A stretch of 64,000 bases of DNA, from assembly GCF_000344615.1 (NCBI RefSeq), contig NZ_KB467824.1:2537963-2601962 (forward strand), written 5' to 3'. The stretch's first letter is position 1. The number at the start of each line of letters is the position of its first letter. The position numbers were made by a program, and so were the translations under genes. This document shows positions 49,645 through 62,293 of this stretch, piece by piece. The stretch comes from Janthinobacterium sp. CG3. GTDB lineage: Bacteria; Pseudomonadota; Gammaproteobacteria; Burkholderiales; Burkholderiaceae_D. The notes beneath the pieces are model-generated. The model saw only the letters and a program-made list of their open reading frames with translations, was not told the origin of the DNA and made no database searches.

Positions 49645-51123
49645 TTACGGGTTTTGCGCAGATTCGGCGCATTCCGACGGGGACGCGCACGCCGACGCGT
49701 CCGCCGCGCGGTGCACCAGCTGGCCGAGCTTGGCGACGGCGCGCTCGATTTCCGGGCTCCAGCTGTTGCCGCAATTGAGGCGGATGTAATTGCCGAACTT
49801 GCCCGAGGCCGAAAACAGCGGCCCGGGCATGATGGAAATGCCCGCGGCGCTGGCGGTGTGGTGCAGCGCCAGCGCGTCGATTTGCTCCGGCATTTGCACC
49901 CACAGCACGAAACCGCCCTGCGGTTCCGACAGCGAGCATTCCACCGGAAAATAGGACGATACCGCGTCGGACATGCGGGCGATGCGCTGGGCCAGCACGC
50001 GCCGCATCTTGCGGGTCTGGATGTCGTAGCTGCTGCCGTCGAGGAAATCGGCCAGCACCGCCTGGAAGAAATGGCTGGTGGCGCCGCTGGAGACGGTCTT
50101 CAGCAGCGCCACCTGCTGCGCGTAGCGCCCGGCGACGACGTAGCCGACCCGCGCCGCCGGCGTGATCGCCTTCGAGAACGACGAGCACATCAGCACGTGG
50201 CCGCTGGTATCGTAGGCTTTCACCGGCCACGGCCGCTCCGGGGTGAAGCACAGGTCGCCGTAGATGTCGTCCTCGATCAGCGGAATGCCGTACAGCGACA
50301 GCAGCGCCGCCAGGCGTTTCTTGTTCTCCTCCGGCATGACGCAGCCGAGCGGATTGTTGGCGTTCGGAATGAATAGGCAAGCTTGCACCAGGCCGGCGCG
50401 CATGGCCAGCTCCAGCGCGTCCAGCGACGGCCCGGTCTTCGGATGGGTCGGAATTTCCAGCGCCTTCATGCCCAGGCTCTCTATCATCTGCAGCAACACG
50501 AAATAGGTGGCCGACTCGATGGCGATGGTGTCGCCCGGCTTGGCCACCGCGCGCAGGCACAGGCTCATGGCCTCGGTGCAGGAACTGGTGACGACGACCT
50601 CGCTCGGATCGACCTGGCCGCCCCAGCTGAGCGCGCGGCGGTTGATCTGGCGCAGGAAACCCGGCTCGTTGGTCTCGAACACGCTGACCTTGGCCAGCAG
50701 GCCCGGGTCGCGCCGCGCCACCGAACTGACGGTGCGCTGCATGCGCTTGATCGGCAGCATTTCGTCCGGCGGCCACGCCGAACCGAGCTGGACGATGTTG
50801 GGCACCTCGTTCAGGCTCAGCACCCGCATCAGCAAGTTGGTGATGCCGACAAAGGCCGGTTCCTTCAAGTGCTGGGTGTCGGTCATGGCCGCCAGCATCT
50901 TGGCGCGGTGGCGCACGTAATAGCCGGCCTGAGGCTTGGCCTCGACCAGGCCGCGGTCTTCCATCAGCCGCAACGCCTGCATGACGGTGCTGATCGACAG
51001 GCGTTTTTGCTGCGCCAGGTGGCGGATCGACGGCAGCCGGTCGCCGGGCGCGAAGACGCGGCTGGCGATCATCGCGCCGAGTTCGTTGGCCAATTGCTCG
51101 TAGAGGTTGATTTGCATGGACAT
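49645..51123 (-). CDS. MocR-type regulator: GntR DNA-binding domain fused to aminotransferase
   Basis: The protein is about 492 residues. It has an N-terminal GntR winged helix (about 1-75: PGDRLPSIRHLAQQKRLSIS, VMQALRLMEDRGLVEAKPQ) and a class-I aminotransferase-like domain (about 100-480) with PNANNPLGCVMPEE and the PLP lysine in SSFSKAITPAARVGY. MocR proteins use PLP as an effector to control vitamin B6, GABA or taurine genes. The ATG at 51123 gives MSMQINLYEQL; 51117 and 51141 are alternatives and no strong ribosome site helps. It is divergent from the DUF2917 gene, whose start lies about 180 bases away, so that gene is a possible target. Confidence 0.88.
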   Translation of the reverse strand: MSMQINLYEQLANELGAMIASRVFAPGDRLPSIRHLAQQKRLSISTVMQALRLMEDRGLVEAKPQAGYYVRHRAKMLAAMTDTQHLKEPAFVGITNLLMRVLSLNEVPNIVQLGSAWPPDEMLPIKRMQRTVSSVARRDPGLLAKVSVFETNEPGFLRQINRRALSWGGQVDPSEVVVTSSCTEAMSLCLRAVAKPGDTIAIESATYFVLLQMIESLGMKALEIPTHPKTGPSLDALELAMRAGLVQACLFIPNANNPLGCVMPEENKKRLAALLSLYGIPLIEDDIYGDLCFTPERPWPVKAYDTSGHVLMCSSFSKAITPAARVGYVVAGRYAQQVALLKTVSSGATSHFFQAVLADFLDGSSYDIQTRKMRRVLAQRIARMSDAVSSYFPVECSLSEPQGGFVLWVQMPEQIDALALHHTASAAGISIMPGPLFSASGKFGNYIRLNCGNSWSPEIERAVAKLGQLVHRAADASACASPSECAESAQNP

Positions 51124-51301
51124 CCGATGATTGTGACGCAAACGGGGTGGCCGACGACAGGTACAGTAGCCTGCTTTTTTGACCAGAACAGTTTAATTGA
51201 AACGCGACTGTGATGATAACAATTGTGGTTTATTGCATCTGTTATGGTCCGCCGCCAAGCCGTATTCTGAACCCATGATTTCACAGCAAGGGAGAACGGA
51301 A

Positions 51302-51652
51302 ATGGAAAACCAAGCGAGAACGACGGCCAAAGGCCACGTTGAATATGAATTGACCGAACAGCGCCTGCTGCGGCTGAGCAATGCGATGGGTCGCCGCGTG
51401 GAATGCGTGTCGGGCCTGGCCCTGATCACCGCGTACGGCGAGTCGACCGACTTTTCCCTGCGCCAGGGCAATGTGTTCATCATCCCGAACAACGGCCTGA
51501 CCTTGATCGAGGCCATCGGCAACGGCCGCATCCGGGTGAAGTCGCCGGCGCTGCCGGGGCAGGCGTCGCTGGCGCGCACCCAGCGCAAGGTGGCGCAACT
51601 GCTGCGCCGCCTGTGGGTCGCCGTGCAGCGCGAGCAAAAGGCGCTGCATTAA
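51302..51652 (+). CDS. DUF2917 protein
   Basis: The 116-residue protein has the small beta-rich DUF2917 core: LLRLSNAMGRRVECVSGLALIT and DFSLRQGNVFIIPNNGLTLIE, quoted in part as RVECVSGLALIT. A basic C-terminal helix follows (RTQRKVAQLLRRLWV). Function is unknown, and the family is common in Burkholderiales. AAGGGAGAACGGAA precedes the ATG at 51302. It is divergent from the MocR-type regulator. Confidence 0.83.
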   Translation: MENQARTTAKGHVEYELTEQRLLRLSNAMGRRVECVSGLALITAYGESTDFSLRQGNVFIIPNNGLTLIEAIGNGRIRVKSPALPGQASLARTQRKVAQLLRRLWVAVQREQKALH

Positions 51653-51710
51653 ACGCCACGGCGCCGGCGACGTTATTCGAACTAAGGGCGAAAATGCCGT
51701 CAAGTTAGCC

Positions 51711-51750
51711 TGGCCAACGTTGTCGGATTACGCGTACCGCTAATCCGACC
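51711..51750. repeat. Palindromic intergenic repeat, family A copy 6
   Basis: TGGCCAACGTTGTCGGATTA is followed by CGCGTACCGC and TAATCCGACC. The second arm pairs as TCGGATTA/TAATCCGA. It lies between the convergent DUF2917 and rarA genes. Confidence 0.75.
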
Positions 51751-51769
51751 CACAACACGCCCCGACGGG

Positions 51770-53077
51770 TCAGGTCTTACCCGCCTTACGGTCGAGCTCC
51801 CTGAGCCAGGCCAGCTTGTCGGCGATTTTGCTTTCCAGGCCGCGCGGCACCGGGCGATACCAGCCCGGCTCCGGCATGCCGTCCGGGAAGTAGGTTTCGC
51901 CGGCGGCGTAGGCGTCCGGCTCGTCGTGCGCGTAGCGGTAGGCGTGGCCGTAGCCGAGTTCCTTCATCAGCTTGGTCGGCGCGTTGCGCAGGTGCACCGG
52001 CACCTCTTTCGACTTGTCGCGCTTGACGAAAGCCATCGCGGTGTTGAAAGCGTTGTAGCCGGCGTTGCTCTTGGCGGCGATCGCCAGGTACATCACCGCC
52101 TGGCCCAGCGCCAATTCCCCTTCCGGTGAACCCAGCCGCTCGTAGGTTTCGGCGGCGTCGTTGACGATCGTCAGCGCGCGCGGGTCGGCCAGGCCGATGT
52201 CTTCCCAGGCCATGCGGATGATGCGGCGCGACAGGTATTTCGGGTCGGCGCCGCCGTCGATCATGCGGCAAAACCAGTACAGCGCGGCGTCCGGATTCGA
52301 GCCGCGCACCGATTTGTGCAGCGCCGAAATCTGGTCGTAGAAATTGTCGCCGCCCTTGTCGAAGCGGCGCGAGTTCAAGGTCAGCGCGTTGTCGACGAAG
52401 GCCGCGTCGATCTTGGTGACGCCGGACGAGCCGGCGGCCGTCTCGGCCTGCTCCAGCAAGTTGAGGAAGCGGCGCGCGTCGCCGTCGGCGAAACCGATCA
52501 TGGTGTCGACGGCAACGTCGTCGAATTCAAGGTGCGGCAGCGAACTGGCGTGCGCCTTCTTGAAGAGCTGTTTCATCTCGTCTTCGTTGAGCGACTTCAA
52601 CACGTAGACCTGGGCCCGCGACAGCAGCGCCGAGTTCACCTCGAAACTGGGGTTTTCGGTGGTCGCGCCAACGAAGGTGACGAGGCCGGATTCGACGAAG
52701 GGCAGCAAGGCGTCCTGCTGCGATTTATTGAAGCGGTGGATCTCGTCGACGAACAGCAAGGTGTGCTTGCCGGACTGGTCCAGGTTGTGCTGGGCCTGCT
52801 CCATTGCCGCGCGGATGTCCTTGACGCCGGCAAACACCGCCGACAACGCGATGAAGTCGCTGTCGAAGGCGTTCGCCATCAGGCGCGCCAGCGTGGTCTT
52901 GCCGACGCCGGGCGGCCCCCACAGTATCATCGAATGGGCCTTGCCGGCCTCGAACGCCAGGCGCAAGGGCTTTCCCGCGCCCAACAGGTGGCCTTGCCCG
53001 ATGACTTCGGGCAGGCTCTTGGGCCGCAACGCTTCGGCCAGGGGCTGGCGCGGCGCGGTTGAAAATAGGTCGGCCAT
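51770..53077 (-). CDS. rarA: Replication-associated recombination protein A (AAA+ ATPase)
   Basis: The 435-residue ATPase starts with PLAEALRPKSLPEVIGQGHL and has Walker A WGPPGVGKTT, Walker B LLFVDEIHRFNKSQQDALL and sensor 1 GATTENPSFEVNSALLSR. A C-terminal clamp-loader-like tetramer domain (about 250-435) follows. RarA/MgsA acts at stalled forks with SSB and RecA. It lies downstream of ftsK-lolA in the order usual for betaproteobacteria. Confidence 0.96.
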   Translation of the reverse strand: MADLFSTAPRQPLAEALRPKSLPEVIGQGHLLGAGKPLRLAFEAGKAHSMILWGPPGVGKTTLARLMANAFDSDFIALSAVFAGVKDIRAAMEQAQHNLDQSGKHTLLFVDEIHRFNKSQQDALLPFVESGLVTFVGATTENPSFEVNSALLSRAQVYVLKSLNEDEMKQLFKKAHASSLPHLEFDDVAVDTMIGFADGDARRFLNLLEQAETAAGSSGVTKIDAAFVDNALTLNSRRFDKGGDNFYDQISALHKSVRGSNPDAALYWFCRMIDGGADPKYLSRRIIRMAWEDIGLADPRALTIVNDAAETYERLGSPEGELALGQAVMYLAIAAKSNAGYNAFNTAMAFVKRDKSKEVPVHLRNAPTKLMKELGYGHAYRYAHDEPDAYAAGETYFPDGMPEPGWYRPVPRGLESKIADKLAWLRELDRKAGKT

Positions 53078-53125
53078 GGTGTTTACCGATTGCGGGGCAC
53101 GGGTGCGGCGATCGCCGCCCCAGCC

Positions 53126-53803
53126 TTAATTATTGAAGACGTCGGCGCCCTTGGGCATGACAAATTTAAAGTGTGCGGCATTTTGCGCCGGATTTTTCTG
53201 GAAGTTCTTGAACGCCAGCACCGACGTTTGACCAAAGGAATCACGCAACTCCATTGCCTCCGGCACGCCGTTGCGCAAGCCGATGCTGATTTCGTCGAAG
53301 GTGGTGTCCTTCGCCTTCGGGGTCGCCTTCAACCACTCCAGGCCGTCGCGGCTGCCGGCTTCGGCCAGGGTGAAGTTCTTTTCCAGGTCGTTGCTGCCGA
53401 ACAGGATCGCCGCCGGCGACGAACCCAGCGCGTTGCCCAGCTTCTTGGTGGTGACCTGGTTCAAGTCCTTGTCATATATATACAGCTGCTCGCCGTCCGC
53501 TTGCAGCAATTGTTCGTACGGCTTGACATAGGTCCAGATGAACTTTCCCGGACGGGCGAACTCAAAGGTGCCGGTGGCCAGCGCCGACGCCTTGGCGGCG
53601 GCCGGCATCGACGCCGACGCCTTGGCGGCGGCGCCGTCGGCCTTCTTGACCTGGCGCTGGGTGAAGTCGCCCTTGGCCGATTTGGTGCCGGAGACAAAAG
53701 TCTTGAACTGTTCCAGCGCGCTGGCGGAGGCGCCGGCGGCGAACAACATGCCGCAAGCCAGGGCCAAAGCGCTCAATGCGCCGCGTTTTTTCAATAAAGT
53801 CAT
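53126..53803 (-). CDS. lolA: Outer-membrane lipoprotein carrier LolA
   Basis: The 225-residue periplasmic protein has a signal peptide (LALACGMLFAAGASA) and the LolA fold: KGDFTQRQVKK, GTFEFARPGKFIWTYVKPYE, AAILFGSNDLEKNF and MELRDSFGQTSVLAFKN. It carries lipoproteins from LolCDE to LolB. Between the first strands it has an Ala/Lys/Ser-rich insert of about 25 residues (AAAKASASMP then AAAKASALAT) not normal for the family. The insert comes from a 30-bp tandem duplication at 53582-53631. AAGGATAATCGC precedes the ATG. It starts four bases after the ftsK stop. Confidence 0.94.
   Translation of the reverse strand: MTLLKKRGALSALALACGMLFAAGASASALEQFKTFVSGTKSAKGDFTQRQVKKADGAAAKASASMPAAAKASALATGTFEFARPGKFIWTYVKPYEQLLQADGEQLYIYDKDLNQVTTKKLGNALGSSPAAILFGSNDLEKNFTLAEAGSRDGLEWLKATPKAKDTTFDEISIGLRNGVPEAMELRDSFGQTSVLAFKNFQKNPAQNAAHFKFVMPKGADVFNN
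53582..53631 (-). repeat. 30-bp tandem duplication inside lolA
   Basis: The 20-mer CGCCGACGCCTTGGCGGCGG occurs at 53582-53601 and again at 53612-53631. The 30-bp period keeps frame and adds ten residues to LolA. It explains the low-complexity insert in the protein. Confidence 0.85.
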
Positions 53804-53807
53804 GCGA

Positions 53808-57377
<3,570 letters not shown>

Positions 57378-57383
57378 GCCGCG

Positions 57384-58034
57384 ATGTCGTCCTTAAAATC
57401 CCTGGCCGACCTGAAATCCTTGCGCAACACGCTCAAGGAGCAGGAGGAGGCGCGCGCCGTCGCCAGCGCCGAACGCGCCAAGCGCGAGCGCGTGGTGGCG
57501 CACGAAAGCAATTTGTTCCGCAACAGCATGGGCAACGTTGCGCCCATGCCACAGCAGACCAAGCGGGCGCCGGCCGCCCCGGCCGCGCCGATGACGCCGC
57601 GCCAGCAAGAGGACGACGACCGCGCCGTGCTGCGCGAGTCGCTGTCGGACCTGTTCGAGGTCGACGCCTTGATGGACGACGCGCCGGTGCTCAGCTATAC
57701 CCGGCCCGGCGTCGGCCCCGACGTGGTGCGCAAGATGCTCAAGGGCCACTGGCCGATCCAGGACGACCTGGACCTGCACGGCATGCGCCGCGACGCCGCC
57801 CGCGACGGCCTGGGCGAGTTCCTGCGCGTGGCGACGCGGCGCAAGCTGCGCTGCGTGCGGGTGATCCACGGCAAGGGCCTGGGCTCGAAAAGCCAGGAAC
57901 CGGTGCTGAAGTCGATGGTACATAGCTGGCTGGTGCAAAAAGACGAGGTCGTCGCGTTTTGCGTGGCGCGCCGCTCCGAGGGCGGTGACGGCGCCCTGGT
58001 GGTGCTGCTGCAGGCGGCGCTGCAAGCGCTGTAG
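57384..58034 (+). CDS. Smr-domain protein (MutS2-like C-terminal nuclease domain)
   Basis: The 216-residue protein has a charged coiled N-terminus (about 1-90), then an Smr domain (about 125-216): LDLHGMRRDAARDGL, RVIHGKGLGSKSQEPVLKSM. Smr domains can nick DNA or cleave RNA and are linked to recombination control or ribosome rescue (SmrB). It is co-transcribed with trxB. A family A repeat begins at its stop codon. Confidence 0.92.
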   Translation: MSSLKSLADLKSLRNTLKEQEEARAVASAERAKRERVVAHESNLFRNSMGNVAPMPQQTKRAPAAPAAPMTPRQQEDDDRAVLRESLSDLFEVDALMDDAPVLSYTRPGVGPDVVRKMLKGHWPIQDDLDLHGMRRDAARDGLGEFLRVATRRKLRCVRVIHGKGLGSKSQEPVLKSMVHSWLVQKDEVVAFCVARRSEGGDGALVVLLQAALQAL

Positions 58035-58116
58035 ATCGGGTTAGCCGGAACGGCGTAACCCGACTGGCGTCGGCAGCGGCTCGGCGTCGGATTACGCTGT
58101 CGCTAATCCGACCTAC
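58034..58116. repeat. Palindromic intergenic repeat, family A copy 7
   Basis: It is almost identical to copy 1 (182-271), sharing CGGGTTAGCCGGAACGGCG and the central GGCGTCGGCAGCGGCTCG. It starts at the last base of the Smr gene's stop codon. Confidence 0.85.
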
Positions 58117-58192
58117 GGAAGCTTCACAGGTCTGACCCCAGGGTACGCCGTTGGCTTGAATGAATTTACGACGACGCCGCCTAAGCGAACTG

Positions 58193-58205
58193 CCCCCCCC
58201 CCCCC
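58193..58205. repeat. Run of 13 C
   Basis: A 13-base C homopolymer lies about 95 bases upstream of the TetR gene, between the family A repeat and the TetR promoter. Such runs vary in length by slippage. It is outside any coding region. Confidence 0.9.
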
Positions 58206-58260
58206 GAAAACCCCAAACCAACTATTTCCGCCACGTCCCGCGCTTGCTTTTTACGTCAAC

Positions 58261-58279
58261 ATACTATACCTTATAGTAT
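58261..58279. promoter_or_regulatory. Candidate TetR operator
   Basis: ATACTATA and TATAGTAT form a perfect inverted repeat around CCT, ending 21 bases before the TetR gene. It overlaps the likely promoter (the region is the AT-richest nearby). Autorepression is the usual arrangement for this family. Confidence 0.6.
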
Positions 58280-58300
58280 ATTACTTTTAATAACTTTAAT

Positions 58301-58897
58301 ATGCTTGCAAGCCCGCCCACCTCGATTAACGGCACGGCACGCCAACCCCGCCACGCCTGGCTCGACGCCGGCTTGGCGCTACTGGCCGGCGGCGGCGCCG
58401 ACGCGCTCACGATAGACCAGCTCTGCGTAGCGGTCGGACGCTCCAAGGGATCGTTTTACCACCATTTTGCCGATGTCGACGCGTATGCCGAAGCGCTGCT
58501 GGACCATTGGCAAGAGCTACACACGGAAAACGTGGAGCGCGCCGTGGATCAACTCAGCAGCGTTTGGGAAAGGCGCATGAGACTGGCCAATCTGGCGTTG
58601 ACGCTGGACGGCGCCATCGAGCGCGCGATGCGCCAGTGGGGCGCGCGCAGTCCGCTGGTGCTAGACCGCCTCAGGGACATAGACCAGCGCAGAATTGCCT
58701 ATCTCGCCGGTTTGATTGCCGAACTGCGCGACGATGGCGACCGCGCGGATGCCCTCGATCTGGCGCGCATCGAGTACGCCACCTTCGTCGGCATGTTGTA
58801 TGTCTTCCCCGATGGCCGGCACGAGGACATGCTGCGAATGTTGCGCCGCTTCATAGGATTGATGACACCGGAGGCGCCCACCCGCACAATCGATTAA
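58301..58897 (+). CDS. TetR-family regulator
   Basis: The 198-residue protein has an N-terminal helix-turn-helix (about 15-60: ALTIDQLCVAVGRSKGSFYH, then HFADVDAYAEALLDHW) and a helical ligand domain. The ligand is not predictable. The ATG at 58301 lies 21 bases after a perfect palindrome, its probable operator. A small membrane-protein gene follows 84 bases downstream and may be its target. Confidence 0.88.
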   Translation: MLASPPTSINGTARQPRHAWLDAGLALLAGGGADALTIDQLCVAVGRSKGSFYHHFADVDAYAEALLDHWQELHTENVERAVDQLSSVWERRMRLANLALTLDGAIERAMRQWGARSPLVLDRLRDIDQRRIAYLAGLIAELRDDGDRADALDLARIEYATFVGMLYVFPDGRHEDMLRMLRRFIGLMTPEAPTRTID

Positions 58898-58981
58898 AGG
58901 TATGCAAGAAATAAGTTGTCGATGCGGACGCGTGAAGTGATGCGATGCTCCATTAATGCAATTCACTGCCAGGAACACACC

Positions 58982-59383
58982 ATGAATCGGACACTGTTTG
59001 TTACCGCGCTGCTTGCCGCATTGACCGCGGCGCTTCACACTTTCGTCGGTACGGCCGAAATTGAAACACCCCTGATGCAGTCCAGCCTTCCCCGCGAAGT
59101 GGCGTTGCTGCTGTACGCGGGTTGGCACTTGGTCAGCGTTGCCTTGACCCTGTCCGCGGTGTCGTTCTTCGCCGCCGCGCGCAGCAAGAACGCCTCGCTG
59201 CGCAGCATGGTCACGATGGTGTCGTCGATGTGGCTGGGATTTGGCGCGGTGTTTATCGTGGTGGACCTGGCCTACGCCGGCCCAGCCATGCTGCTTGCCC
59301 TGCCGCAATGGGTGCTACTGCTGCCGGTGGGCGTCCTGGGCCTGTGGGGCAACGCGCGCGCCGCCTCGGCGGTAGCGCACTGA
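58982..59383 (+). CDS. Small four-helix membrane protein
   Basis: The 133-residue protein has four predicted membrane segments: LFVTALLAALTAALHTFVG, LLLYAGWHLVSVALTLSAVS, MVSSMWLGFGAVFIVVDLAY and the last near LLALPQWVLLLPVGVLGLWG. His and Trp in the second segment (AGWHLVSV) are its most distinctive polar positions. I recognise no named family. AGGAACACACC precedes the ATG at 58982. It follows the TetR gene, so it is a possible regulated partner. Confidence 0.75.
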   Translation: MNRTLFVTALLAALTAALHTFVGTAEIETPLMQSSLPREVALLLYAGWHLVSVALTLSAVSFFAAARSKNASLRSMVTMVSSMWLGFGAVFIVVDLAYAGPAMLLALPQWVLLLPVGVLGLWGNARAASAVAH

Positions 59384-59424
59384 CCCCCTGCCGCGCCCGA
59401 TAAGTTCAAGAAGGCAACACAACG

Positions 59425-59442
59425 CGGCCCCGTTCGGGGCCG
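59425..59442 (+). terminator. GC-rich hairpin after the membrane-protein gene
   Basis: CGGCCCC and GGGGCCG pair around GTTC. No T-run follows, so termination by it alone is doubtful. Confidence 0.4.
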
Positions 59443-59487
59443 TGCCATGTTAACCTACGGACATTATCGTTACGTCCCTTTGCCGCT

Positions 59488-60117
59488 ATGATGCCCCCCT
59501 CCCTGCCCCCCGGCTCGCTGATTCGCGCCATCGAAGTGATCGCCATCCTGGTCGGCGCCCTGTCCGGCTTCATCGAAGCGCGGCGCAAGCGGATGGACGT
59601 GGTCGGCGTGTTTACGGTGGCCTTCATCACCGCCTTCGGCGGCGGCACGCTGCGCGACATCCTGCTCGACAAGCGGCCGCTGTTCTGGGTCGCGCACCAG
59701 GAATACGCCATCCTCACCTTCGTGCTGGCCCTGGTCGCCGCGCCGCTGGTGCGCACGCTGCGGCAGATCGTCTCGGAGCGCCTGATCGTCATCGCCGACG
59801 CCATCGGCCTGGGCCTGTTCGCCATCGCCGGCGTGTCCGAGGCGCTGCGCGCGGGCATGCCGCTGTTCATCGCCTCGATGATGGGGGTGATTACGGGGAT
59901 ATTCGGCGGGGTGCTGCGCGACATCGTCTGCAACGAGGTGCCGATGGTGCTGCGCGACGGCAAGCCGTACGCGATTTGCGCCTTCATCGGCTGCTGGCTT
60001 TATCTGGCGCAAAAACACTTCGGCGTGGCCGCCGACGTGGCGCTGTGGACCAGCGCGGCGGCGATTACCGTGCTGCGCCTGCTGACCTGGAAATTCGACC
60101 TGCGCCTGGGGCGATAG
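59488..60117 (+). CDS. UPF0126/TRIC-type membrane protein (YicG/YadS-like)
   Basis: The 209-residue protein has seven predicted membrane segments and two internal repeats, each with the family motif: FGGGTLRDILLD and FGGVLRDIVCNE. Bacterial homologues form trimeric cation-channel-like proteins; some are linked to glycine uptake. The substrate here is unknown. It converges with the PII gene, with a GC-rich hairpin between (about 60168-60196). Confidence 0.9.
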   Translation: MMPPSLPPGSLIRAIEVIAILVGALSGFIEARRKRMDVVGVFTVAFITAFGGGTLRDILLDKRPLFWVAHQEYAILTFVLALVAAPLVRTLRQIVSERLIVIADAIGLGLFAIAGVSEALRAGMPLFIASMMGVITGIFGGVLRDIVCNEVPMVLRDGKPYAICAFIGCWLYLAQKHFGVAADVALWTSAAAITVLRLLTWKFDLRLGR

Positions 60118-60221
60118 GCGGTGTCGGCCAGCGCGCCGGCGACATACCATACCAGACAGGCATACAGCCGGGGCCTGGCCCCAGGGTTAGGCCCGTGGTT
60201 TGTCATGCGCAGCGGGCTCGC

Positions 60222-60578
<357 letters not shown>

Positions 60579-62198
60579 TTATTCGTAGAATTTCGATGTG
60601 ATCGGGTAGCGCCAGTCGCGGCCAAAGCCGCGGTGCGTGACCCGGATGCCCACCGGCGACTGGCGCCGCTTGTATTCGTTGATCTTGATCAGGCGTGTCA
60701 CCCTTGCCACGTCGGCCGGCGGATAGCCGGCCGCGATGATGTCGGTGATCGGTCGATTCTCTTCCATATACATTTGCATGATAGCGTCCAACACCTCGTA
60801 CGGTGGCAGCGAATCCTGGTCGAGCTGGTCCGGGCGCAACTCGGCCGATGGTCCGCGCGTCAAAATGCGCTGCGGAATCACGTCGGACACGCCGTTGCGG
60901 TAGGCGCACAGGCGGTACACCAGCGTCTTGGCGATATCCTTGATCACGGCGAAGCCGCCGGCCATGTCGCCGTACAGCGTGCAGTAGCCAACCGCCATCT
61001 CGCTCTTGTTGCCGGTTGTTAGCACGATGCTGCCGTGCTTGTTCGACAGCGCCATCAACATGGTGCCGCGGATGCGCGCCTGGATGTTTTCCTCGGTCGC
61101 ATCCTCGGCCAGGCCGGCGAATTCCTGCGCCAGCGAGGCGCGGAAGGCGTCGAAGGTCGCGTTGATCGAGATTTCATCGTAGCGTACGTTAAGGCGGCTT
61201 ACCATGTCGCGCGAATCGATCCAGGAGATATCGGCGGTGTACGGCGACGGCATCATCACCGCGCGCACCCGGTCGGCGCCGAGCGCGTCGACCGCCACGG
61301 CCAGCGTCAGCGCCGAGTCGACGCCGCCCGACATGCCGATCAGCACGCCCGGGAAGCCGTTCTTGCCGATGTAGTCGCGCACGCCCAGCACCAGCGCCTG
61401 GTAGACCTGGGCTTCGATAGTGAGCGCCGGCGCCAGCGCCGACGGCAGCGGCCGCGCGCCGTCGAAACTCACCACCTGCAAGTCTTCTTCGAAATGCTTG
61501 AGCTGGGCGCACATCGTGCCGTCCTGGTCCATGACGAAGGAGTCGCCGTCGAAAATGAGTTCGTCCTGGCCGCCGACGAGGTTGGCGTACACCAGCGCCA
61601 TGCCATGCGAGCAAACGTTCCGGCGCATGGTTTCATAGCGCAGGTGCTGCTTGTTCATATGGTAGGGCGAGCCGTTCGGCACCAGCAGCACTTGCGCGCC
61701 GGCCTCCTTGGCGCGCGCCGGGGCGTGGGCGAACCAGGTGTCCTCGCAGATATTGACGCCAAAGCGCACGCCCTTGACGGCGAACACCAGCGCCCGGTCG
61801 GCCGACGTGAAGTAGCGTTTTTCGTCGAACACCGTGGTATTTGGCAAATCGTGCTTGCGGTAGGTGCCCAGCACCTCGCCGTTGAGCAGCACGGCGGCGG
61901 CGTTGTAGCGCTTGTCGCTGCCCTCCTCCATCACCGGCAGGCCGACCACCACGTGCAAGTCCTTGAACTGGGCCAGGTCCAGCGCCAGCGCGGCAAACGT
62001 CTCTTGGGTTTTTGCGTAGAATGCGCTGCGCAGCAGCAGGTCTTCCGGTGGGTAGCCGACCAGCGACAACTCCGGGGTCAACACGATATCGGCGCCCGCC
62101 TCGACGGCGCGGCGCGCCATGTCGACGATCTTGGCGCGGTTGCCGGCCAGATCGCCGACGGTACTGTTCATTTGGGCGATTGCGACTTTGACTGTCAT
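60579..62198 (-). CDS. nadE: Glutamine-dependent NAD+ synthetase
   Basis: The protein is 539 residues. It has an N-terminal nitrilase-type glutaminase (about 1-250: Glu in LTPELSLVGYPPEDLL, Lys in GTYRKHDLPN, Cys in FGVNICEDTWF) and a C-terminal NAD synthase (about 270-539: GMSGGVDSALTLAV, GTMLMALSNKHGSIVLTTGN and GYCTLYGDMAGGFAVI). It amidates deamido-NAD with ATP and glutamine. The ATG at 62198 gives MTVKVAIAQMN. Same operon as the PII gene. Confidence 0.96.
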   Translation of the reverse strand: MTVKVAIAQMNSTVGDLAGNRAKIVDMARRAVEAGADIVLTPELSLVGYPPEDLLLRSAFYAKTQETFAALALDLAQFKDLHVVVGLPVMEEGSDKRYNAAAVLLNGEVLGTYRKHDLPNTTVFDEKRYFTSADRALVFAVKGVRFGVNICEDTWFAHAPARAKEAGAQVLLVPNGSPYHMNKQHLRYETMRRNVCSHGMALVYANLVGGQDELIFDGDSFVMDQDGTMCAQLKHFEEDLQVVSFDGARPLPSALAPALTIEAQVYQALVLGVRDYIGKNGFPGVLIGMSGGVDSALTLAVAVDALGADRVRAVMMPSPYTADISWIDSRDMVSRLNVRYDEISINATFDAFRASLAQEFAGLAEDATEENIQARIRGTMLMALSNKHGSIVLTTGNKSEMAVGYCTLYGDMAGGFAVIKDIAKTLVYRLCAYRNGVSDVIPQRILTRGPSAELRPDQLDQDSLPPYEVLDAIMQMYMEENRPITDIIAAGYPPADVARVTRLIKINEYKRRQSPVGIRVTHRGFGRDWRYPITSKFYE

Positions 62199-62293
62199 GA
62201 TGGCGATAGTGGTAAATTCGATTGAATAAAGCGGGACGGGTCCCGGGGGCGAACAGCGGCCCGACAATGGCTGGTGAATGCACACCGACAAAA

